Shown: piece by piece, positions 58,653-64,000 of the stretch
Numbering within the stretch: the first letter of the stretch is position 1
Layout of the letters: the number at the start of each line of letters is the position of its first letter
Assembly (NCBI GenBank): GCA_046330225.1
Contig: JAXLTD010000001.1
Location: forward strand, 659,697 to 723,696
Source: CANJIV01 sp046330225
GTDB lineage: Bacteria; Actinomycetota; Thermoleophilia; Solirubrobacterales; Solirubrobacteraceae
Length of the DNA: 64,000 nt
Direction of reading: 5' to 3'
Notes under the pieces: model-generated
What the model saw: only the letters and a program-made list of their open reading frames with translations
Databases searched by the model: none
What the model was told of the DNA's origin: nothing
Made by a program: the position numbers and the translations under genes

Positions 58653-60062
58653 ATGTCCGTGCTCGATCGCGAGGCCCTCGAGGCCAGCCCGCTCGCCGAC
58701 CTCCACACGATCGCCTCCGAACTCGGCATCGACGGCTACCGCCGGCTGCGCAAGGCCGACCTCGTCGATCGGATCCTCGGCGTCACCGGCGGCGAGACCG
58801 CCGCGCCTGCCGACGCCGACGCCGACGAGCCCGCGCGGCCCCGCCGCCGCCGCGGCGGCCGCGGCCGCGCCGCCCGGGACGCCGACGACGGCGACAGCGA
58901 CAGCCCGGCCGCCGACGGGAGCCAGGACGACGAGGACGACGACGAGGCTCCGGCCCGCCCGGCGCGCCGCCGCCGCGCCCGCGCCGAGGAGGCGCCGGTC
59001 GCGGACAGCGACGCGGACGACGACGAGGACGAGGCGCCCGCTCGCCCCGCCCGCCGCCGGCGCGCCCGCGCCGAGGAGGCGCCCGCCGAGGACGACGGGG
59101 ACGCCGAGGACCGGCCCCGCGCCCGGCGCCGCGGGCGCCGCGACGCCGAGCCGGAGGGCGAGCCGGTCGCGGTCGAAGGCGTCCTGGACCTGCTGCCCAA
59201 CGGCTCGGGCTTCGTGCGCGTCGCGCACCCCGAGACCTCCGACGCGGACGCCTACGTCTCTGCCGCCCAGGTCCGGCGCTGCGAGCTCGTCGCCGGCGAC
59301 CGGGTCGGCGGCCCCGTGCGGCCGGCGCGGCGCAGCGAGAAGCACCCGTCGCTCATCCGGATCGACACCATCAACGGGGCTCCGGCCGACGAGGTCGCGG
59401 GGGAGGGGACCCGCTACGACGAGCTCCCCGCCGCCTACCCCGAGGCCCGGCTGGCGCTCGGCAGCGAGGACCCGACGCTCAAGGCGATCGAGTGGCTCAC
59501 GCCGTTCGGCAAGGGCTCGCGGGTGACGATCACCGGCGCCGCCCGGGCCGGCAAGACCGAGGCGCTGCGCCGCATCGCCGCCGCGCTGGCCGGCCGCGAG
59601 GGCCTGGAGATCTGGGTCGTCCTGGCCGGCGCGCGGCCCGAGGAGGTCGGCGAGTGGCAGCAGGGCCCCGCCGAGGTCGCCGGCGCGGCGCCGCTCGGCG
59701 CCTCCCCTGACGCCCAGGCCGCGGCTGTGGAGGCCGCCGTCGAGCGGGCCCGGCGGATCGCCGCCCGCGGCGGGGACGCCGTCGTCATCGTCGACTCGCT
59801 CGACGCCCTGCCGCCGCACGCGGCGCGCCGCGCGCTCGCGGCGGCGCGCAACCTGCGCGAGGCCGGCTCGGTCACGGTGATCGCGGCCGCGGCGGCGCCC
59901 CTGGGCGGCGAGTCGACCGTCGTCGCGCTGGACCCGGCGCTCACCGCGGCCGGCCGCTTCCCGGCGATCGACCTGTCCGCCAGCGGCACCATCCGCCCCG
60001 ACCTGCTCGTCGGCGCCGCCGGCGCCGAGGCGATCGCGGGCGCGCGGGCCGAGCTGCTGTAG
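58653..60062 (+). CDS. Rho-like protein lacking Rho catalytic and loop motifs
   Basis: A 469-aa homologue of transcription terminator Rho. It has a Rho_N helical domain (residues 10-45), an Arg/Asp/Glu-rich insert (55-170) with the 15-aa unit ARPARRRRARAEEAP repeated at 101 and 130, a cold-shock-like RNA-binding domain (172-235) and a RecA-type core with Walker A GAARAGKTEA (295-304). The catalytic LIDERPEEV motif reads LAGARPEEV, so the catalytic Glu is gone. The Q-loop GGVD and R-loop segments are missing and the C-terminus is about 40 aa short. A degenerate Rho paralogue or a changed role is likely. Confidence 0.82.
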   Translation: MSVLDREALEASPLADLHTIASELGIDGYRRLRKADLVDRILGVTGGETAAPADADADEPARPRRRRGGRGRAARDADDGDSDSPAADGSQDDEDDDEAPARPARRRRARAEEAPVADSDADDDEDEAPARPARRRRARAEEAPAEDDGDAEDRPRARRRGRRDAEPEGEPVAVEGVLDLLPNGSGFVRVAHPETSDADAYVSAAQVRRCELVAGDRVGGPVRPARRSEKHPSLIRIDTINGAPADEVAGEGTRYDELPAAYPEARLALGSEDPTLKAIEWLTPFGKGSRVTITGAARAGKTEALRRIAAALAGREGLEIWVVLAGARPEEVGEWQQGPAEVAGAAPLGASPDAQAAAVEAAVERARRIAARGGDAVVIVDSLDALPPHAARRALAAARNLREAGSVTVIAAAAAPLGGESTVVALDPALTAAGRFPAIDLSASGTIRPDLLVGAAGAEAIAGARAELL

Positions 60063-60309
60063 CGGCTGCGCGGACGCCCGGGCCCTGGCACCCTGATCTC
60101 CGCGCCGTCGCCCCGGCCCGGGGGTCAGCTGGGGCGCGGGAGGGGGTGAAGCTGTGCCCGCGGCGCCTCCACCCTGTCGTTCGGAGGCGGGAAGCCGCGG
60201 CGCCGGGCCTCCGGCGCCAGCCTGACCGGCCGGCCTGATCGGGTTCCGTCACGCCAGCCGTCCGCGCGCCTGGACGTTCGCGGGCTGACCGTCTAGCCTC
60301 GCGGGCGGG

Positions 60310-60885
60310 ATGGAGGCTGGCGAGCAGACGGGCGTGGCTCCGGCTCGCGACCCCGGTGCGGGGCGCCTGCTGATCGCCGCCGGGCTGGGGGCCGTGGTGG
60401 CGCTGACGCTGGGGATCTACGGCGGCGTGCACGACCCGTCCGACGACCTGGCGATCACGCTCGGGTTCTCGAGCACGATCACGATGAAGGTGTGGCTGGC
60501 GAGCGTGGCCGCGCTGTTCGCGGTCGCGCAGCTGATCAGCGCGCTGTGGATGTACGGCCGCCTGCCGCTCGGCGCCGCGCCCGCGAGCCTGGGGGCCGTG
60601 CACCGGATCTGCGGGCGGATCGCCTTCATCGTCTCGCTGCCGGTTGCGTATCACTGCCTGTACCAGCTCGGGTTCCAGGACACCGACGGCCGCGTCCTGG
60701 CCCACTCGCTCCTGGGCTGCGCGTTCTACGGGGCGTTTGCCGCCAAGGTCGTGATCGTGCGCGCCAAGGGGCTGCCGGGCCTGGCGCTGCCGCTCGCCGG
60801 CGGCCTGCTGTTCGCCGCGCTGGTGGCCGTGTGGCTGACCAGCGGCCTGTGGTACATCGGCGAGAACGGCCTGCCGAGCCCATGA
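60310..60885 (+). CDS. DUF6529-like five-helix membrane protein
   Basis: A 191-aa protein with five membrane helices (from LLIAAGLGAVVALTLGIYGG to GGLLFAALVAVWLTSGLWYI). Conserved-looking histidines on helices 3 and 4 (GAVHRICGRIAF, PVAYHCLYQLGF, LAHSLLGCAFYG) could bind haem as in cytochrome b561-type proteins. The stop overlaps the start of a cytochrome c gene (ATGA), so the two probably form a small electron-transfer module. 60063-60309 upstream holds only short GC-rich hairpins and no gene. Confidence 0.72.
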   Translation: MEAGEQTGVAPARDPGAGRLLIAAGLGAVVALTLGIYGGVHDPSDDLAITLGFSSTITMKVWLASVAALFAVAQLISALWMYGRLPLGAAPASLGAVHRICGRIAFIVSLPVAYHCLYQLGFQDTDGRVLAHSLLGCAFYGAFAAKVVIVRAKGLPGLALPLAGGLLFAALVAVWLTSGLWYIGENGLPSP

Positions 60886-61259
60886 GCGCGCTGCGCATCG
60901 CCGACCGCGTGCTCGCCGTGGTGATGTGGGCCGCCGCGGCGGTCGTCGTGATCGCCCTGTTCGCCGGCCCGAGCCTGGTCGACGCCAAGAAGGAGAAGCC
61001 GGCAGCCCCGGCGTCCCCGGCCGCCGCCGAGGGCAAGCAGGTCTTCGCCGACGCCGGCTGCGAGGGCTGCCACACGCTCGCCGCCGCGGGCGCGACCGGG
61101 GTCACCGGGCCCAACCTCGACGACGCCAAGCCCGACGCCGCCACCGTCGAAGCCATCGTCAAGTCCGGCGGCGGCGGGATGCCGGCTTTCGACGGCAAGC
61201 TCAGCCCCGAGCAGATCACCGCCGTGGCCGCGTTCGTCTCGGCCTCCGCCGGGAAGTAG
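60882..61259 (+). CDS. Membrane-anchored monohaem cytochrome c
   Basis: A 125-aa c-type cytochrome. One N-terminal helix (VLAVVMWAAAAVVVIALFAG) anchors it. A Lys/Pro/Ala linker leads to the haem domain with CEGCH (CxxCH) near residue 64 and the distal Met in GGGGMPAFDGKLS. It is coupled to the DUF6529-like membrane protein. Maturation requires the CcmE/F/H system encoded at 11428-11901 and 18467-21032. Confidence 0.9.
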   Translation: MSALRIADRVLAVVMWAAAAVVVIALFAGPSLVDAKKEKPAAPASPAAAEGKQVFADAGCEGCHTLAAAGATGVTGPNLDDAKPDAATVEAIVKSGGGGMPAFDGKLSPEQITAVAAFVSASAGK

Positions 61260-61305
61260 CCGGCCGCCGCCGCGGACTGTCGGACACGCGGCCGCGTGGC
61301 CGGCT
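61258..61305. terminator. Bidirectional hairpin between convergent genes
   Basis: AGCCGGCC (61258-61265) pairs with GGCCGGCT (61298-61305), with a further GC-rich palindrome ACGCGGCCGCGT inside. It starts in the cytochrome c stop codon and ends at the stop of the minus-strand HEAT-like gene, a fit for a shared terminator. Confidence 0.65.
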
Positions 61306-61819
61306 ACGCCCCCAGCTGGCCGAGCACCTTCTGAGCCCGCTTGGCCACGGCCTTGCGGTCGCTGGCGAGGTGCGAGCGCAGCACCGGCACGAGCCATGAG
61401 CGCAGGGCGGCGTCGTCGGCGGCGAACTGCGCGAGCGCGCTCATCGTGGTCGTGAGCACGATCCAGTCGTGTGCCTGCTCCAGGTTGGCCTTCAGGATCG
61501 CGACGGCGCGGTCGCGCTGGCCCGGATCGAGCGGGATCTCGGCGAGGATCTGGGCGAGGTGCCACTGGACCGAGTCCTGGTCGATCGCCGCGACGTCGCC
61601 CAGGAGCCGGTCGACGCACGGGACGAAGAGGTCGGGCCGCTCGCGCGCGACCTTCTCCAGCGCGTCGCCGGCCCGCATGCGCACCACGGCATCGCCGTCG
61701 CCGAGGCAGGCGAACAGCTCGCCGAACCGGCGGTCGTCGGCCAGGACGGCGGCGACGACCTCGCCGGTGCGCCCGAGCGACCGCGGGTCGCCGCCGCGCA
61801 GTGCCTCGGGGAAGCGCAT
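61304..61819 (-). CDS. HEAT-repeat-like helical protein
   Basis: A 171-aa all-helical protein. Segments such as DAVVRMRAGDALEKVARERP, QWHLAQILAEIPLD and RAVAILKANLEQAHDWIVLT have the spacing of HEAT/PBS-lyase-like repeats. The C-terminal SDRKAVAKRAQKVLGQLGA is the last repeat. Similar small proteins are common near housekeeping genes and their function is unknown. Confidence 0.7.
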   Translation of the reverse strand: MRFPEALRGGDPRSLGRTGEVVAAVLADDRRFGELFACLGDGDAVVRMRAGDALEKVARERPDLFVPCVDRLLGDVAAIDQDSVQWHLAQILAEIPLDPGQRDRAVAILKANLEQAHDWIVLTTTMSALAQFAADDAALRSWLVPVLRSHLASDRKAVAKRAQKVLGQLGA

Positions 61820-61860
61820 CGGTCCAGTGTCGCCGATGGGCGCGGGGCCGGTCGTGTGGC

Positions 61861-62094
61861 ATGGTGCGCGTCATGCGACGCACGACCGCCCATCGCCAGG
61901 GTCAGCTCGACGGCGCGCTCGGGCGCGCGGCTGCGGCGACTGGCTGCAGCGAGGCCGACCTCCTCCGCGCCGACATCGGGCGCGTCGCCGGGCGGCCCGA
62001 ACCCCCGAAGCCGCGCCTGCCGTCGTTCGACAGCGACGATCCCGCGCTCGCCGCTCGCGCCGACGATCTGCTCGACGGCTTCGGCGAGACGTGA
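61861..62094 (+). CDS. VapB-like antitoxin homologue
   Basis: A 77-aa protein (alternative starts GTG 61864 and ATG 61873). MRRTTAHRQGQLDGALGRAA then ATGCSEADLLRADIGRVAG resembles an RHH antitoxin whose first strand has degenerated (compare TTVYLDED in VapB at 51136). The C-terminal PRLPSFDSDDPALAARADDL is typical of VapB tails that neutralise PIN toxins. Its stop overlaps the start of a toxin remnant. Confidence 0.6.
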   Translation: MVRVMRRTTAHRQGQLDGALGRAAAATGCSEADLLRADIGRVAGRPEPPKPRLPSFDSDDPALAARADDLLDGFGET

Positions 62095-62159
62095 TCCTCG
62101 CGACGGCTGCCCAGCGCGCCCAGTGCGGGCGGGAGGATTTCGGGATCCCGCGCGCGTAG
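62091..62159 (+). pseudogene. Collapsed VapC (PIN toxin) remnant
   Basis: GTG 62091 overlaps the antitoxin stop (GTGA), as in a normal vapBC pair. The frame is only 22 codons long: VILATAAQRAQCGREDFGIP then Arg-Ala and stop. The first residues look like a PIN start, and the tail (DF-GIP) looks like the last strand of a PIN domain (compare typical DFxxIPGL). Nearly all of the middle is missing, consistent with an internal deletion. Confidence 0.45.
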
Positions 62160-62165
62160 AAATAG

Positions 62166-63125
62166 AATGGCCAGAAGCGCGAGTGGGACCTTGACCCCCT
62201 GCGGCGCGTGCGCTCAGAGACCAGCACCGGCCCGCAGTCAGGCACACGCATCCAGCACTACACCTCAGACGGCGACAGCCCCGCCTGGACCGCCGACCAA
62301 GCCGACCCCCTCAAATGGACCCGGATGATCGCCGGCCCGGATGGGGGCCTGGCCGCCATCCAGGACAGCCAGTCCGGCATCAGCCTGCAGTTGCCCAGCC
62401 TGCACGGCGACATCGCCGCCACCGCCAGCCCCGACCCCAGCTCAACTGGCCTCGCCAGCGTTCTGAGTAGCGACGAGTTCGGAAACCCCCAGGGCGCCGC
62501 CCCGGCTCGCTACCAATGGCTCGGAGCCAAGCAGCGCCAGACCCCGCTGGCCTCCGGCGTCGTCCAAATGGGCGCGCGCCTCTACGTTCCTGCTATCGGG
62601 CGCTTTCTCCAAGTCGACCCCGTCCCAGGCGGTTCAGCCAACGACTACGACTACGCCAACCAAGACCCGCTCAACCAATACGACCTTGACGGGCGGGAGT
62701 CGAGCAAGGCTTCTCCAGCTGAGAAGAAGTGGTGCAACAAGATTTGGAAGATCGCACGAGTGCTGAAGTGCTCGGTCGCCGCCAACCTTGCCGAAGAGTC
62801 GACTCAGCTGGCCCGTCGGCTGTTCCCGATACCCCCGCTTAGGAAGAGAGTCGCCGACGCATTCCGCAATGCCTTCCGTCACTGTTATTGGAGCGCGACA
62901 ATGACCGTGCGTCTCGGGGCTACGGAAGCAGAGAACTCCACCGATCGGCACGAAATCAACCCGATCAACTCACCGGGCGATATCTTTGTGGACAAGTCCA
63001 ATAACACCATAGGGCGGCGGTTCGGTCGGCGTTACACCAACCTGCGGGCGGGGAGGCCGGGCCTGCAGCGCGCCTGCCAGAACGCCGTACTCGACGGGAC
63101 GCTGCTTTCTCCGCAATGGGGTTGA
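62166..63125 (+). CDS. Orphan RHS-repeat C-terminus with toxin-like domain
   Basis: The frame begins abruptly inside an RHS protein. From the first codons after an upstream TAG the translation (NGQKREWDLDPLRRVRSETS) is already RHS-like; the first start codon is GTG 62208, giving 305 aa. The RHS core end is clear (YQWLGAKQRQTPLASGVVQM, then GARLYVPAIGRFLQVDPV and NQYDLDG). The variable C-terminal domain, with DAFRNAFRHCYWSATMTVRL, DRHEINPINSPGDIF and DKSNNTIGRRFG, resembles DUF6973-like polymorphic-toxin ends. No signal or N-terminal delivery region is present, so it is a displaced toxin cassette. Confidence 0.75.
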   Translation, partial: NGQKREWDLDPLRRVRSETSTGPQSGTRIQHYTSDGDSPAWTADQADPLKWTRMIAGPDGGLAAIQDSQSGISLQLPSLHGDIAATASPDPSSTGLASVLSSDEFGNPQGAAPARYQWLGAKQRQTPLASGVVQMGARLYVPAIGRFLQVDPVPGGSANDYDYANQDPLNQYDLDGRESSKASPAEKKWCNKIWKIARVLKCSVAANLAEESTQLARRLFPIPPLRKRVADAFRNAFRHCYWSATMTVRLGATEAENSTDRHEINPINSPGDIFVDKSNNTIGRRFGRRYTNLRAGRPGLQRACQNAVLDGTLLSPQWG

Positions 63126-63484
63126 GAATCGTATGTGCTGGCGCCTCTTGCGCGCTCCTTCTCGGCGTGGGTTGCGGCGAGTCGGATGATAGTCCACCGG
63201 CCCGCGCGCCCGGCCCAGTCTCCGGCGCCGTGAGCACGATCGTGGCGCATTGCGCCACGCTGAAGACACCTACACCTGATGAGCTGGCGAGTGTCAAGAT
63301 CGCCGTAGACACTCTCGCGCAGGCCTACCGTGCGTCTCCAGGTCAGACCTACGTCTTCGATACGTCCGATCCAAGTCCGGAGACGCTCAGGAGCGTCCTT
63401 AAGGAGATGGAAGACATCGTCAGTGGTGGTCGGTGTCATGCATTCGCTGGGACGATGAAGGCCGCGTTGGCGGCGCGACAGTGA
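63116..63484 (+). CDS. Lipoprotein, candidate immunity protein
   Basis: A 122-aa lipoprotein overlapping the RHS toxin gene by 10 bp (ATG 63116). The lipobox LLLGVGC sets Cys20 as the modified residue. The mature part is helical, with two further Cys (AHCATLKT, GRCHAFAG) that could form a disulfide. No family is recognised. Position and overlap suggest it neutralises the toxin domain, perhaps from the outer face of the membrane. Lower GC than neighbours. Confidence 0.6.
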   Translation: MGLRIVCAGASCALLLGVGCGESDDSPPARAPGPVSGAVSTIVAHCATLKTPTPDELASVKIAVDTLAQAYRASPGQTYVFDTSDPSPETLRSVLKEMEDIVSGGRCHAFAGTMKAALAARQ

Positions 63485-63607
63485 GAGTCTGTCTACTGTT
63501 CTAGTGTGTAAGTCTGGGCGATCTGCTTTGGCCTTGGCGGGGTCACGTCGGTAGGAGTGGTGTAGCCGGCACCGGGCATGTCGTTCCGATCGCCGTGGTG
63601 CCCAACC

Positions 63608-64000
63608 TGGAGTTCCCCCGGTTTCGTGGACACGCGGGGTTAGCTGTCTTCAGTCCTCTTGATCAGGAGATGGAGAGATCCTCTCGTACTCGGCGGGGGA
63701 GAGGAACCCGAGCGTGGAGTGCCTCCTCGTCGCGTTGTAGAAGAGCTCGATGTACTCGAACACGGCTTGGCGCAGCTCGGCGCGTGTGGGCCAGGACTGG
63801 CGGCGGATGAGCTCCTTTTTGAGCGTCGCGAAGAAGCTCTCGGCCACCGCGTTGTCGAAGCAGTCGCCGCGGCTGCTCATCGACCGGGCGACCCCGGCCT
63901 TGCCGCAGGCCTGGCCGAAGGCCAGCCCCATCCCGCCACGCTCACGAAACCACCGGACGCCAGCCGCCGACGAAACGCCGACCGCCGCCGCAGCATCTTC
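63608..64000 (-). mobile_element. Insertion-sequence remnant (IS3-type end)
   Basis: The left border is likely the terminal sequence starting TGGAGTTCCCCCGGTTTCGT at 63608, just beyond the transposase stop, consistent with an IS end beginning in TG. The element continues past the window edge. Its coding part is a hybrid transposase described separately. 63485-63607, between the lipoprotein and this end, holds nothing I recognise. Confidence 0.6.
63650..64000 (-). CDS. IS3-family transposase C-terminus fused to an IS30-like N-terminus (partial)
   Basis: Minus-strand frame, open to the window edge. The C-terminal 94 aa are the end of an IS3-family OrfB integrase: GVARSMSSRGDCFDNAVAES, FFATLKKELIRRQSWPTRAE, NATRRHSTLGFLSPAEYER, including the last catalytic Glu of the DDE triad (VAESFF). 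Upstream of the in-frame Met, 23 codons read EDAAAAVGVSSAAGVRWFRE then RGG, which resembles the N-terminus of actinobacterial IS30-type transposases, not IS3. The join is near 63930. A fusion by recombination between two IS remnants is inferred. Confidence 0.65.
   Translation of the reverse strand, partial: EDAAAAVGVSSAAGVRWFRERGGMGLAFGQACGKAGVARSMSSRGDCFDNAVAESFFATLKKELIRRQSWPTRAELRQAVFEYIELFYNATRRHSTLGFLSPAEYERISPSPDQED

Noticed and set aside
60063..60309. Second riboswitch upstream of the DUF6529-like gene
   Set aside because: There are GC hairpins but none of the conserved boxes of known riboswitch classes.

Overview
The window is high-GC DNA, very probably from an actinomycete of the Thermoleophilia/Solirubrobacterales type. 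Grounds: GTG starts and 4-base GTGA overlaps throughout, two actinobacterial SOS boxes (CGAAC-N4-GTTCG), OpcA beside zwf, a transaldolase-glucose-6-phosphate isomerase fusion, a three-part transhydrogenase and PknB/FHA signalling. The organism is inferred from gene content only.

Layout. 1-11206 (minus): a central-carbon operon read tkt, tal-pgi, zwf, opcA, pgl, GH15 trehalase/glucoamylase, ROK glucokinase, rpiB, which covers both branches of the pentose phosphate pathway plus glucose entry. 11428-13773: CcmH, a small winged-helix protein, a subtilase and a thioredoxin-fold protein. 13764-16606: tRNA-Gly(CCC), whose 3' end is repeated exactly at 16585-16606. The two copies bracket a 2.8 kb, lower-GC island with an ATPase, a ParB-like protein and a membrane protein but no integrase. 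An OsmC remnant lies just outside it. 17258-21681: small proteins, cytochrome c maturation (CcmE with Cys replacing the haem-binding His, CcmF, a CcmI-like protein) and SecG. 21707-37084: TldE/TldD, a GGDEF/HD-GYP protein, a LysR regulator, tRNA-Leu, lexA with its SOS box, RNase P RNA, a YihY protein, a luciferase-like/SCP2 fusion, a frameshifted phosphatase, an SOS-boxed imuB-like gene and a PAP2 phosphatase.

37095-45826 is the most interesting part. A PduO-type cobalamin adenosyltransferase is divergent from a cobalamin riboswitch that heads six translationally coupled genes: two secreted proteins and a lipoprotein with DUF4430-type domains, EcfT, a two-domain EcfA, and an ECF S component fused to an alpha/alpha-toroid repeat domain. 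Animal intrinsic factor and transcobalamin are built from exactly an alpha/alpha toroid plus a DUF4430-like domain. I therefore propose a bacterial, membrane-anchored transcobalamin-like B12 capture and uptake system. The middle secreted gene carries apparent frameshifts.

45869-61819: pntAA-pntAB-pntB, an ACT-domain protein, an adenine methyltransferase, VapBC, a nitroreductase, a MITE-like inverted repeat directly before glpD, an FHA-HtrA protease divergent from a PknB kinase, folP, a second transaldolase, a Rho-like protein lacking key catalytic segments, a DUF6529-like membrane protein with a cytochrome c, and a HEAT-like protein. 61861-64000 is a scrap-yard: a collapsed VapBC locus, an orphan RHS C-terminal toxin with a likely lipoprotein immunity gene, and an IS3 remnant fused in frame to an IS30-like N-terminus at the window edge.
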